Below are positions 24,773 through 36,477 of a stretch of DNA of 64,000 nucleotides, piece after piece. This DNA comes from Bisporella sp. PMI_857 (taxonomy: Eukaryota; Ascomycota; Leotiomycetes; Helotiales; Helotiaceae), in assembly GCA_021307315.1 (NCBI GenBank), contig JAJSPD010000025.1:62001-126000 (forward strand). Reading direction: 5' to 3'. How positions within the stretch are numbered: position 1 is the first letter of the stretch; every line of letters begins with the position of its first letter. The notes under the pieces were generated by a model. The model did no database searches. It was not told where the DNA came from and saw only the letters and a program-made list of their open reading frames with translations. Made by a program: the position numbers and the translations under genes.

Positions 24773-25980
24773 ACTAAGCTCCACATTCGTCAATACGGAT
24801 CGACATGAGGCACGTTGATTAGTCTAGTGCGGTTTTAAGCTTAAGCTTATCTCTCCAACGTGGATTATATGGTCCTGTACAGTACCATTAATAATTAGAC
24901 ACCCTGACTTGGCAACGGGTGTTAATAATCAGCCCTGCATATCATACCCGCCCTAGCCTCTGGAAAACAAAAACACCACTCAATACCCCAGGAGTAGTGA
25001 GCACCGACGCGGAGCTCGGATATACGGCCATAGGAGCCAGAAGGTCTAGAAGCATGTATAGAAGCCCAGTTTGTGGGCAGTTGTATAGCACCGCGCTGTA
25101 TTTACTGTACCGTATCGTACGGTACGGTAAGTAGCAACCATAGGTCAAAAATCGTGGTAAAGTTCCCCGCAGAGCTGGCCGGGTCTGAACAGTGCCCAAT
25201 TCTAGATGTCTGCTCAATTATCACCGAAACGCTTCCCGGCTGCCCTGTCCTGTGCAAAAGTTACCCTTTCATAGCCGTGTCCGCCGCTTCGCCGTCCACC
25301 GCTCCCGATTCTCGCTACCTGGACCCATCAGATTGTACTGCCATCCAAAATACCGGCGAATGGGAAACGCATACATGCCACATACGTCTCCTCGTTCACG
25401 CGTCCGCCTGCCTAATGTTCTTTTCGACCTTACATGGCAGGGTGTGAATGGTTGATTGAACTTATCTTAGCTCCAGATTGAGCCACGCCTTGGCAATAAC
25501 CAAATCGTTTATTTCCTAAATCAGAGCATAACAATGTAGTATTCATCAAAATTCGAGAGATCAGCATATGCAGTTCCCTGAAATGTCGGTAAAGAGACTT
25601 TGGGTAATCAGGCGGGTTCGTCTGTTACGGGAAAAAATATCCAATCCTAAGCACACCAAGCAGGGCCACCCGTGGGCTCCGTCTTACCTCCAGCATAAAT
25701 CCATCCGCCGACAGCGCGCCCTTTGGAACAAAACCTAATTTTGAGTCACCTGGCGAACCTGCTTGCATGAGCCGCACCATCATGCCATCAGCTAAACGTC
25801 ATTTATACGCAGCAGTACCCGCGCTATTGGTTACTGCTCCCGGCTTCGGACCACCTCGGGGATTTTCAAATCCCTAGGCGGCACTCTATAAGCAAGCATC
25901 GCCACAATCTTTTGACCCCAAACATTTCGCCTTCAAAGACCACACTTCGAACAGTAATCACTACAATTCCCAACTCAAGA

Positions 25981-26668
25981 ATGCCTTCCCACTCTAGTCG
26001 TAGTAGTACGGTAGACGCAGAGTACGAATGGGAACAATCATCCCACGATTCCCGAAAGAAGTCAAGATCCAAGCTACCTGCGGAAGACAAGCTCAATGTG
26101 AGTGTTCTGCTTCACTTTTCGCTTCCTGGCAGTTTTAACCATATACCAGAAACGCCGCGATCAAAATAGAGTCAGTCAGCGCGCATTTAGGCAAAGGAAG
26201 GAAAAGCACACGAAGGAGCTTGAGGCCAAAGTAGAAGAGCTGGAAAACCTGCTCGAGACAGCTAGCCATGAGAATAGTATGGCCGCCTCCCAGATGAGCC
26301 GTATGGAAGAAGAGCTATGCTACTACCGCCGCCTTCTATTTGCGGGGAATGCGCCGGCTTTCTCACCTTCGAGCGAAAAGTCCGCAGCTTATACTTCAAA
26401 CTACACGACGTCATATGCGCCTGGTGGCGGCGCTCTCGCATCAAGTGGATATACCACAAGTTATACAACCAGTTCGCACAGCAACGGCAGCAGTTCAGCA
26501 CATTCGAGCCCGGAGCTTGGCAATATACAGGGCGATTTTACGTCTGGAGAAGGAGTGGAGAGCTTTTGGGGTTACGATGTGCCGCAGACGCCAGGATACC
26601 AGGCAGTCAGCACATCGCATACGAGTCACGGAACTGGTTGGCAGATATCTCAAGAAGATCGCTGGTGA
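25981..26668 (+). CDS. bZIP transcription factor, Yap/AP-1-like
   Basis: Exons 25981-26097 and 26150-26668 with a 52 bp intron (GTGAGT to CCAG) give 211 residues. The basic region begins right at the second exon: KRRDQNRVSQRAFRQRKE (about residues 40-57), which is the fungal Yap pattern N-R-x-x-Q-R-A-F-R with Ser in place of the usual second Ala. A leucine-zipper-like helix follows (KELEAKVEELENLLETA, then a second coiled part to about residue 100). The C-terminal half is Ser/Thr/Tyr/Gly-rich low complexity with a SSPELG motif and no cysteine-rich domain, so it is not a redox-type Yap1. It should act in the nucleus as a dimer on TTAC/TGA half-sites; its target genes cannot be inferred. The start is the first ATG in frame; the frame upstream of it has only a TTG. 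Confidence 0.92.
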
Positions 26669-27193
26669 TTTCGGGACAACCGCTTCGCAGCTTTGGGAGG
26701 CTAATACGCGGGTAATGATATATACGTTACAAGTATCTAATGAGGAACGAGGAGTTTTGGAAGGGTTTAAATCACACTCAATGATACCGGGCTTGGGGGG
26801 ACGGCGTTTTAGAATGTTCATTTTCAACAGAGAGGAATGTGCGATTAGGACCTGGGAAGTATTAACTGAAGCAGTGGTGGTGCAAAAAAGCAACCAATGT
26901 ACCATAGCAAGAGTTCTACTCGTTTACCACGATATAAGAACATAATTTACCTAGATTGAGAATATATACCGCAGAGTATCCCAGAACCGGCTTATTCAAT
27001 GTCCTAACTCTGTCCCACCTGTTCCGTTTCCCGCACAACCATAGCGTATTTCGGCCAGATCTCGGGGTTCTTATTGGAGGTTCCCGCTCCTCCCTCCCCT
27101 AAGGAAAGCTGGCTCGTAATTTTCTATCCCCATCCCGTTTTTAAATACCAACCCTTGAAGCCGTGTTTTCTTTTTTTTTGGTTGGGGAAGAAA

Positions 27194-27204
27194 GGGGGGG
27201 GGGG
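27194..27204 (+). repeat. G11 homopolymer run
   Basis: Eleven G in a row, preceded by GGGG and followed by GG-TT-GG. Part of a G-rich strand that could fold as a quadruplex. Confidence 0.9.
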
Positions 27205-27271
27205 TTGGTTGGCTTACCCAAGGAACCAAATTCCAAAATCGGCAGCCTCGTTTTTGAGTCATCGATACTCA

Positions 27272-27301
27272 TCACACACGGACACACACAGACACACACA
27301 C
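27272..27301 (+). repeat. Imperfect (AC)n microsatellite
   Basis: About 30 bases of ACACACGG/ACACACAG units ending in ACACACACG. Confidence 0.85.
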
Positions 27302-27370
27302 GCGAGGTTTGGTTACACAGGCTGCCTAAAAAAAAAACATGTTGGTGGAATTTTTGGGGAGAGAAAAAAT

Positions 27371-27381
27371 GGGGGGGGGGG
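27371..27381 (+). repeat. Second G11 homopolymer run
   Basis: Eleven G followed by AAGGGGG, 166 bp after the first G11 run, same strand. Confidence 0.9.
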
Positions 27382-27633
27382 AAGGGGGTGTGTGCATTTT
27401 TATCTCCTCGGAGGTCCCGACGGCCCCAAAAAAAGAGAAATATCTTGGATCATCGTCAGATAGGTTACAATAAAATAAAATAAAAAGCCGTGTTAACTCT
27501 ATTTTTGGCTTGGGGCCGGCCGTGGCATGTGGGCCGTGGGGCTAAATAGGACACGAGGCTGTTCGTGTTTTGTGTGGATTATTTATTATTATTTTTTGGG
27601 TGTAGCGAGGCAAGGCTGAACTAATTGATTTTT

Positions 27634-27655
27634 AATATATATATATATATATATA
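27634..27655. repeat. (TA)n microsatellite
   Basis: About 22 bases of AT/TA dinucleotide between T-runs. Confidence 0.9.
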
Positions 27656-27701
27656 TTTTTCTTGGGTTTAAGGTACGGAGGCGTTATTTTCGCTGCATGG
27701 C

Positions 27702-27720
27702 GTGGTGTGGTGTGGTGTGG
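27702..27720 (+). repeat. (GTGGT)n short tandem repeat
   Basis: GTGGT is repeated head to tail almost four times. Confidence 0.85.
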
Positions 27721-27773
27721 ATAGGTGGACGGACGGGTTCAAGGTAGGTGGGGTGATGGATACATACCCGTAG

Positions 27774-27789
27774 AAAAAAAAAAAAAAAA
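27774..27789 (+). repeat. Poly-A tract (16 A)
   Basis: Homopolymer run on the plus strand in the same low-complexity stretch. Confidence 0.9.
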
Positions 27790-28579
27790 GATCGTGTGAT
27801 CCACTTTTGGGGTGACTAGTTTTACTCGGTTTTGGATTTCGGCTTGAGGGTTGGTGATTATTAAATCGGGGATCGGTGTTTTTCACGGGTTTCGCGGGAT
27901 GAAAAGATATATGGGTGTTGCTTTTGCTTGCCTTTGGATGGTGGGTTTGGGCATGCGGACAGGGAGGGAATAGATAAGAGAGTGTTGAACAGTTGGAAGG
28001 GGGAAGCAGAGCGAAATAGGAAGAATCAGAATTACGAAAGTAAAAGCCCTGAAGTGGTTGCGTTTCTTCATCTAATTCCGTCTACTCTCGTATGTCTGTC
28101 TGTTTGAGGACCTCGTCTCGGGAACACGGGTATGATCGATCGGAGAGGGATTTACATTTGGGCCGAGGCCAGGGGAATTTGTGGGGGGATGACAAGAAAG
28201 AGGCGGTTCCTGTTACGGAGTAGGGGTAAGGCGGATCCGGAACACCGGATCTGGGGGAGAAGAAGGGAGGGTCGTGGGAAGTGAAGATTTTCCAACATCT
28301 TGGTTTCCTCGCTTGGGTTGGTGTCTTGGATGGCGTTGGAATTCGTCGTCGCGAGAGGGCCAAATATTGGGAAAGAGGGCTGTGCGGGCCATGAGACTAT
28401 GAGTCGTCGTCACCGTGTAAGAACTAAGAATATTACCTATCTTGGGAGATTTGGTTAGATTTCGAAAGATTGGCTGATATTAGGGCTTGACCAGCGTCGT
28501 CATATGAAAGGGCTATGCCGCACGATTGAATTATATTGGGGGCGGAAATTTTCTATCTACTCGGCCACAAGTGCTTTTG

Positions 28580-30540
28580 CTATTCGTCATGGTTTCCCAG
28601 TCTCAAGGCGTATTCCTTCTCCCTGCTTCCACAAGGCTTCCATAGCTCCTTGTATAGCTCCCAGAATCTCTTCCCGTTCACCCGCCCTACCCAGATAATC
28701 TCCATCAGCTTTGCTTCCAAGTCAATATGCGTGGTGATCCCTGCCACGTCCAATTCACCCTTCAGAATCTTGATAACTTCTATTCGCGTCTCGCCTCTGC
28801 CTTCCATCGCACCCATGGCCAAGACCCAAAGTCGAAAGCCTTGGAACACTTCTCCATAGGGCAATTGAAACCCCTTGTCCCCGAGTAGAGGTAGGAGTTG
28901 GTCAACATAGATATCCAATGATGCAGGCGACATACCGAACTCCGCGCGGACATGCGTCAAGAATATGCAAAGGCTCAAACGACAGCACTCTTTCACGATA
29001 GATGCTTCATCATCTATATCGAGAGGAGCACGGTATGAGTAGACCTTATGAGCCAATGGGTAGATGTTATTCCAGCACCATGCCCCGTCTCCATAGACGT
29101 TTTGGCCGGCGACGAGTAATTCGGCCTTGAGCTTTTCGGCTAATGTTGCAGTTTCGTAGAAAAGCCGGAATATAGTCTCACCAGATGGGAATAAGGATTC
29201 CAGTGACCGCGTAATGAAAACCGCCGTACGGTGTGGCTTTGCTTCTGTATCAGTTGCTGGCATGAGGTACTGTTGAAGCGGAAGGCAAGGTTGTTTGCCC
29301 TGGGTTGCAGAACCATTAACGTCGACCCTTGAGTTCCTTCGTTAGTGGAGAAGGCACCCAATAAGAATAGAACGTACCAGGAAAGAGAAGAACCAAGAAT
29401 TCTATTATCTAGTCCCAAGATACCAGACTTTGAAGCCTCAGTTGGATGAATCTTCTTTTGCAGTTTGAGAATTTCTTGTAGTCCCTTGATGTGAGACTGC
29501 CAGGCATTAAAGTCTCTTTTAGAATGCTGTCCATCATTAACGCCGTTGAGACAAAAACGAACACCAAAATACGTACAGAGTAACAAATCATGGCAATTAT
29601 AGTTGCGATGGTTCCCTCACTTGTTGCCTCCTCTGGGTTGGGTAGCCGCTTCTGGATTATCCGTAAGGCAGCTGCGTGTCGTGTCTCAACCTCATGTTTT
29701 TCATACTCAATCGCTCCTTGTCCTGGAGGTCTATGATCGCTCAACTGTATTGCCAGATTGGCGAGAATCTGATGGAACGCAGCCACATCGGTTAGTCCGA
29801 GAGGAAAGAATACTGCCTTGTATGGCTTTAAGGCGGCAGACTCGACATAAAATACTTTAAACCTATTAATATAGAGAACAAATGCCAATCATCTTTACTC
29901 ACTGTGATCCAAAAGTTTCTTCTCTCGGTATGATAGCTCAAATGGAGATATCATGAACGGATCTCCACGTGCAGTAAGAACACGAGAAAATGATAAGAGC
30001 TCAAAAACTGGTGGCGCTGGAGCAACTGAAATCCCGCTCAATTCTCCATGGCCCTCGGGATTAGAGCTTCTACCTGTCAATAATGCTAGAATTTTCTGCC
30101 TCTCTTCTTTCACCCGTCGCTCCTTCTTTTCCAATTTCTTTTCGGCAGTGGTAGATTTGCGAGCCTGTTTCCTGCTCTCCTTGGTTGGAGCGCCGCTAAC
30201 ATTGACGAAGCTGATAACGCCCTTTGGTACATTACTCTTATAGGTAGATCTTTCCGACGTTACCTTTGGCCCATTTTCATTGGACGCGCCTGACGATTGA
30301 GCGGGTCCATTCTTCGACGGGATGGGAATATCTGGATCTGGATGGCCTGAAAAAGCTTCAGATTCGATGTGGAGGACCTCAGTTATCCACTGGGGTTCTT
30401 CCACGCCATTGGGCTCTGATTGACTTGATGTGATGTTATGGAATCTGGGGAATGTCAGAGATGCAATCACAATTTTCTCAAAGGTGGGAAATAGAACCTT
30501 ACAATAATTGCGGCTGGGACCTGGGGTATTCCGACGACAT
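28580..30540 (-). CDS. Fungal-specific transcription-factor-like protein (PF11951 / 'tachykinin family' type), five exons
   Basis: Minus-strand exons 30540-30503, 30444-29903, 29854-29577, 29526-29378 and 29327-28580 join in frame to 584 residues; introns are 58, 48, 50 and 50 bp. The start MSSEYPRSQPQL is preferred over an unspliced ATG at 30545, which reads through intron 1. Seen: an N-terminal motif ISFVNVSGAP followed by a long basic helix (KQARKSTTAEKKLEKKERR), then DPFMISPFELSYREKKLL, and the all-helical fungal domain with DVAAFHQILANLAIQL, EGTIATIIAMIC, HIKGLQEILKLQ and SLSW. No Zn2Cys6 cluster is present, as is usual for this subgroup. Such proteins are treated as regulators, but targets are not known. 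Acceptor 2 (TTTAAAG) is the only one that keeps the frame. It shares architecture with the gene at 51489. Confidence 0.85.
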
Positions 30541-31420
30541 TTCAATTCACATCTTATTACTTGAAGACGTGCACAGTTCTCCTTGGCCCATGATCTGAGT
30601 CTGGGGGAATTGTGAGCTTCTTCCTATGACCTGGACTCCCAGTTGGTAATGGCAGTAACTGCATGCCAAATGATGACAAATCAATAGTGTAAGAACATAG
30701 AACAAGTGGAAATTACGTCATATATTCGTGCCCGCAGATATGTACTACCTGAGCAGTGATTAGGCGAAGAGAAGCTATTATCTTTCAGATATCTTCAGAT
30801 ATGTCAGACTTGGCCGGAGAGAACAGAAGGATTATGTCAAAAATGCCAAGACTTTTACCACTCAAAGTGGGGTCACTCAAAATTCACGTGACAAGCTGGC
30901 AACAGTATACAGTCGAAGATGGAATATAGACTAGGGCCTTCTAAGCTTAGCCGGGCGTAATAAAACTACTACTACTACTACTACTACTACTATTGACATA
31001 AAGACCGAAGTGATCTTGCCATCTCAATGTTCCATAGAGACCTATAGAATTGCCAAGCAAGATAATAAACGCGATGAATACTGAGCCTTTGGCCAAAAGT
31101 GCGGTTACACGAAGTAAACGATATTGATGTTTACATGCAAGTAGGAAAGTGGCAAGATATCTGATAATTTACAGCAGTGCACCCCGTTCTAGACTATGCG
31201 GAAGAGGTTGTACAGCTACCTTCACAGAAACAACTAAAAATGGTGATCTGAAAGGTAGCAAAGGTAAAAACTCTTTGACTGGTGGAACTGGCGATGAGTG
31301 GCACCAAGCTAACAAAAGCGTAGCTGGCGGTTATCATTCGTGATTCTATTTCTCGCAGGTTAATTTAAGACTCTCTCTTTCGACAAAAAAACTCTCCCCT
31401 GCCTTATTACAATTACTGGT
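30541..31420. other. Intergenic between two minus-strand genes
   Basis: Holds the promoter of the 584-residue protein gene on its left and the 3' flank of the GT2 gene on its right. Apart from an ACT repeat no feature is visible. Confidence 0.55.
30965..30991 (+). repeat. (ACT)9 microsatellite
   Basis: Nine perfect ACT trinucleotides in intergenic DNA. Confidence 0.95.
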
Positions 31421-34400
31421 CTAAAATACAACACAGAAAACCAGTAACAAGCCATGTCCCACTACCAAAATTGCGAGAGGAACAATGCTTGTCCAAGCCG
31501 TGATGGTATATCCAGGTGGGGCGTATAGCGCTAAGTAAATCATAGCTCCAGTTAACAGTAGCAGAGAAAGCAGCACCCATTTGAAGAATTTCAGCACGCT
31601 TCTCACACTTAGCAAGAAGCTACCGGCGTCAACTTCTTTGGCGGTGAAAGACCACTCTATCGGTAAAGAAAATAAATGTGCAAGCAATGCGTAGCAGATG
31701 TGCCAGGAGATTCCAGCGAAGAAGATAACTGTGAAAAGGATTAGCTCGTGGGAACTTAGCGGACGAAGAGCGAAGACGTACTGAAGAATGGCACCCAGGT
31801 AAAGGCTTCGACTAAAGCATGAACGAACATTTTGTCACCAATAAGGTGTCTATACCATGCAAATGCAATGGGGCTGAGGACCAAGAAGACGAATAGGGTC
31901 CCATATAGCATGTCAAAAGATTCCCTGTAGGTTGGATCTAGTTCATCCGCAAGCCAGCCAGTGATGAAGTAATTCGTGGTGGTCAGAGGAAGAGCTGCTC
32001 CCAACGCAAAGTATGTACCGATATAGCCAATAATGCTGAATTTCGATGTGAGCTTAATGTCAGATGTAAGGAGACGATAAAAGAGGCCAGTCAATGGTCC
32101 ACAGTAGACCCATTTGTGGATTGGATTTAAGACCTCCTTGGTTATGAGTGGTGGTTGAGAAGGGTTAGAATAACTACGCACCATTTCAGAACACCCGTAG
32201 GCATATTTCTCCCATAGGAGGAGTTCGGCAAGTGCTGTGAGTGAAACTCCTTCTTTGAACCCTCCTTTATCTGCTAATCGTCAGCCAAAGTTTTCGGCAT
32301 CAAAACAGCGCTCTCGGGCATTTTTACCGTATGTCGAAAGCCTGACAAGAAAACCTTCTGTTTGGAGACGAAGAGACATGTCAAAATCTTCGGAAACATG
32401 CCTCTCCGACCAGAACTTGACTTTATCGTCTTCTATGAAAGCGACGCTCTGAACAGCTTTCCATCGAAGGAAGGCATTATGGCCAACAAAGAGAGCAACA
32501 TCACCACTGCCGACTGAGAACTTCACGAGAAGGTAAATGAGATTGGTGAAGTAAGTGACTTGAGTCGATTAGTATATTAGTAGTTTGAGGAAACGGAAAA
32601 TACGTACTGCCATTCTCAAAAACGCTGTGGATGACCTGCATCACGCCAGAACCGTGTTGTATTATAGCTACCTCTGGGCTTTCCTCCAACTCCATGGCAC
32701 CAAGTGACAGGCAGTTCTCTGGCTGGTTGATAATCAGCAAAGATTCGTCATTTGATGCGGGGGAAGGTTACCACTCTTGTGCCACAATCAACCAACAGAA
32801 TGATCTCTCCGATTCCAACATTACCAGCAGCTAAAGTCTTCCCTCCGTCCGACTCAATAGTGGAGTTTAGAGCCTGGGTATAAATCTGTTGTTCCTCTTC
32901 CACTGAAAAGCTCTCCTGCGGTCTTCCCTCTTGTTCTGATTTCTCTGCTAGTAATCTTAGCAGCTCGTCTTCAACTCGAATGCTGAAATCTAGAGCATAA
33001 TTCAAATTAGAAGCCTTCTTAAATCTTCCAGCACGGAAAAAGCCATCTTGGCCATGCGCTGGCCTTGCACACCATCCAATATTGTTTACTTGATAGAATT
33101 GGCGTCTCATTTCAGCTACTTCGGGCTTGACTGCTTGAATGCCACTGTCCATCTGATTAGCACTGTTTTGTTGCTTCTGCATGTTGGACGGGAGTCGAGC
33201 ACCCAAGGGCCTGTTCCAGGAGCTAAAAGTGCAAAGCAACGGATTATTCTGGTTCCCTGGACAACTCTTAGGATATCGATTTTCAATGTCAACGTAGTGT
33301 AAAAGGAACCGAGACGGACTCATCACAAACATAGAGACTTGCGGACCCGCCCAAATTCTCATAATGCTGAATCGCAGAAATCAAACTGTTGATGGTTGGG
33401 ATGATTACTCCTTTCAACCCCTCTTTGTAGACTGGCATCTGAATCGTGATATGAGGGAACTCGATGTTAGGATGGCGTCTTATGTCTGGGGCTCGGGAGC
33501 TGTAGTATCTTGAATTTCCTCCAACAACCGTTGACATTGGTCCGAAAAATTGGAAAACAATTCCTACCAACTGTGTAGTTATTAGTACTAACTCTTATCA
33601 ATAGACCCGCTGAAAGAGGTTCCGGGGGTTTAAGAAGTGTTTTGAGAGCCCGGATTAATCCCTTCTTTTCTTCTTTTCTTTCCCTTTCCTAGCAATACTG
33701 GGCGCTCGATACAATTCTCAATGCTCCCCTCTTACCCAAATATAAGGAAATATTTCTGGCCTGATAGTAACTACATACAACAATCGTGAAGAACGTGGTA
33801 TAAACCATTGATATCGGCAGGTAGGCAAGCAATGCTAATCGAATATAGGAGCTCGAGCTGAGAGCGCGTACTTCAACAACGCTTGACCGAATAACGCCGC
33901 AGGCGATAACCACAAGCAAACATACGGCGAACCCGATCAAGAAGGAGTGAGTGAGCAAGAATTGACGAGGGAGTAGCTCGCCCAATTCCTCATCGCGCGT
34001 CTCATCTTCCGCACCGAGATCAATTTTGTCAACGACAGCGAGGGTCTCTTTTGCCTTCTCTCCTTTCTCGCGGTATAGTGCATTGGTGCTATAGCTTCGG
34101 CCAAGGGAGGGTGTCGAGATGGAATCCGATATTGCTTCGCCCCAAATCTGAGATACATCAGGATGGTTTGGCGACGCACTGCATGGGAACTTACCGCGCT
34201 CATAAACATCTTTTCTACAGTAGCACATTGACGCAGAATATCCTTTGCCGAGTCGCTCCAAACAAGCACCATTCTTGGCTCTCTCACGAAGCAACAGAAA
34301 TCTCTTCGTCGTAGCCCAGCTTCCGTGTTCGCCATGGCCTCCAAAGTGTCTACCACAGGTACTGTGATGTTGTTTGGTGGTAGGGTAACTTCGGTGTCAA

Positions 34401-34857
34401 CTGCTGCGATTCTGGAAAATAGAAGACTTGTAATATCAGAGGACATCGTAGTTATGGCAGATAGATTCAGATGAATTGCCATGGCTCTCAGCTTAGGACT
34501 CATGGACTCAGGTTCCGCAATGAAGTTGGTCCCGCTTTCGTTGGAGGTTTGTAATGTGATACCAAGGGTTATAGTATTTGCAGCCACTGGATCCGGCTTA
34601 AGCCAACCTTGTTCTTGAATTCGACAGTAAAGGAATTGTGCCATCTTAAGCAGTAGTTAGCGAGCAATTGACCTGGTTTTCACCAGAAGTTTACTTACAG
34701 TAATTGAGCGAGTGTATTCGTCATCCAAATTCATATCTCCATCAACCAAGTCGTTGGGAACTTTGTACCGAGAGCTTTGGCGTATGAGTACAGGAGGTGG
34801 CCGCGCAATCCCACCATCGTGGCAAGACGTTTTAGACGTGGAACTTGGAATACTCAT
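31421..34857 (-). CDS. Membrane GT2 glycosyltransferase, fungal polysaccharide-synthase type, ten exons
   Basis: Minus-strand exons: 34857-34699, 34644-34195, 34147-33779, 33570-33320, 33222-32772, 32722-32608, 32558-32328, 32273-32182, 32133-31782 and 31728-31421. They join in frame to 925 residues. The N-terminal ~240 residues are a cytosolic domain; two membrane spans follow (QFLLTHSFLIGFAVCLLVVI and LALLAYLPISMVYTTFF). The GT2 core starts at PHITIQMPVYKEG, with CDD at about 408-410, LLVDCGTRV at 552-560, HGSGVMQ, GHNAFLRW and SEDFDMSLRLQ at 654-664, then C-terminal spans (SIIGYIGTYFALGAALPL, FVFLVLSPIAFAW and others). Such enzymes polymerise NDP-sugars into wall polysaccharide at the membrane. 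The second metal motif is D-C-G where D-x-D is usual. Intron 3 is 208 bp and intron 4 needs a GTCCGT donor; the rest are 47-54 bp. A. fumigatus Tft1, tied to beta-1,3;1,4-glucan, is a candidate relative (inference). Confidence 0.9.
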
Positions 34858-36477
34858 CGTAACATGGATTATTCCCCAGGAGAATCATAAGGAGAAGATC
34901 TTTCTCGGAGAGATACTTTATTAATACAAGTCAACATTCCAACTTTTAAGTCAATATCACTTTGGAGAGTTCGGCTCTGGACGCCAAGAAAACGAGGACA
35001 GCTAGTTCACGGTAATTGGAAGCGCCTAGCATGTATCAAGCAAAACGATAATGTTAAGTAGATTGATAAGCTGATAAGAAGTAGCAAAAAGTATATTTTC
35101 TTTCATTGAACAAAGGCGGACTGCGGACGGGAACGGCAATCTTCGTCCCGAACAAAGAAGCGGAATATTGCGTAACCGAAAGACGCCTATGTTGCGATTG
35201 TTTGTACACATTCGATGCTTTCCACCTCTCAAAGCAACCTTAAGGTAACTTCCGCCAGATCCACTAAATTGGATGTCGATATCGAAAGGACCCAAGGAGC
35301 ACGCTGCTCCTGAATTTGAATACCGATTGGGTGGAAGGGCGGACATCAGTGATCAATTTCTGACACAAAATGAACGTTACAGGTAGGCTGGGAGTTCATC
35401 TATGGCTTAATTGAATTTGGAAAGCAACAGTATTATATCACGTATCTTGATATAGTCTTGCGGAAGAGAAGTGCCTGTTGGTCTGATATAATGAAGTAGA
35501 TGCAATATGTCTACTAGAGGAGGCATTCGAACACTACTCGTCACTGCCAGGAAGCGCGGTGGCGAAGATGGATGCGAGATTATTATAGTAAGCCACAGTG
35601 GAGTTGATTGCAGCCAAGTCTCGCTTACCTCCTGATAGTAATAGACAAATTTTCGGAAATATACCAATTCTTTGTTTCTCTACAATACTGTGCTTCTAGA
35701 ACAAGCATAGGTCGCTGGGCTTCCATATAGGTCCATTGCCATTGGATCTAGGGTTAAAAAGCTTAATTTTTACGGCTTGCCGTAAGATATCGTGGCTTCC
35801 CTGCCACCCTATTCTCGCTTCTTTTTTACTTTTTAGTTCACAATTCAATGGTGAAGACTTTCCGTTGGTGAGGTGAAACTCGAATACAACAATCGCACAC
35901 CACAGTGCATAATTTATAGTGCCCTGGCCTGTTTATAGACTAGAGCCCTGAACAAGATAAGTGCGGAGAGCCCGAACGCCGAGAACCGCGTGCGCTAGGA
36001 TTGCGAGCATCGAATATAGGAGCGCCGCAGTGGCGCAAGGACGCAATCTACAATTTCCTCAATCCGTGGTAACTTAGAGCTTGGCGCAAGGTATTTCCTG
36101 TAGCACTGAGGGACTAAAACTCTGGGACGAGTCCAAGTACTCGCTATGGCGCACTTTGACTGGGTCATACCGCGTTTCAAAGTTTACGCAGCAGCTGAAC
36201 GACAAGCTGTCCATCTGAATAATACTTTTGTAATGTTGCGGGCTTGGGCTTCTCAAAGAATTTGACTCTTCCTCTAAAGACAGTTTCCTTGTAACCTTGT
36301 CAAACTTGATAGAATTGATTGTTGGGGACTGCCTTCGATTGAGATGTATATAATGAACGTTGATTCATTCAAATCCCCTCTGCACTAAGCTAGAAACTTT
36401 CATTATTCCAACCTTCGTTCCACCTATACAAACCCAAAGTTCATGCCAAGACCATCATTATTATCCATTCTATTATT
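34858..36477. promoter_or_regulatory. Divergent intergenic region between GT2 and GH16 genes
   Basis: 1.6 kb between two divergently read genes, so it should carry both promoters. Short minus-strand frames at 35026-35346 and 35407-35667 have no domain. No binding site is assigned. Confidence 0.4.

Larger units (their letters stand above)
22096..25980. other. Gene-poor stretch upstream of the bZIP gene
   Basis: No gene can be supported with confidence. It contains a 16-base poly-T run (22782-22797). Frames of 60-150 codons on both strands around 22.4-24.2 kb have no domain. A possible membrane-protein remnant on the minus strand at 24.28-24.77 kb is listed separately. The last 200 bp before 25981 are the bZIP promoter and leader. 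Confidence 0.45.
26669..28579. other. Low-complexity 3'-to-3' intergenic region
   Basis: Lies between the 3' ends of the bZIP gene and the transcription-factor-like gene. It holds G-runs, poly-A and poly-T tracts, a CA-type and a TA microsatellite, a GTGGT repeat and a purine-rich plus strand. Open frames here (for example 129 codons at 27074-27463) are translations of simple sequence and are not genes. Confidence 0.6.

Noticed and set aside
26340..26945. 201-codon plus-strand ORF overlapping the bZIP gene
   Set aside because: Its first half is the bZIP coding sequence in another frame and the rest has no recognisable content.
27074..27463. 129-codon plus-strand ORF
   Set aside because: The translation comes from G-runs, A-runs and CA repeats; it is simple sequence.
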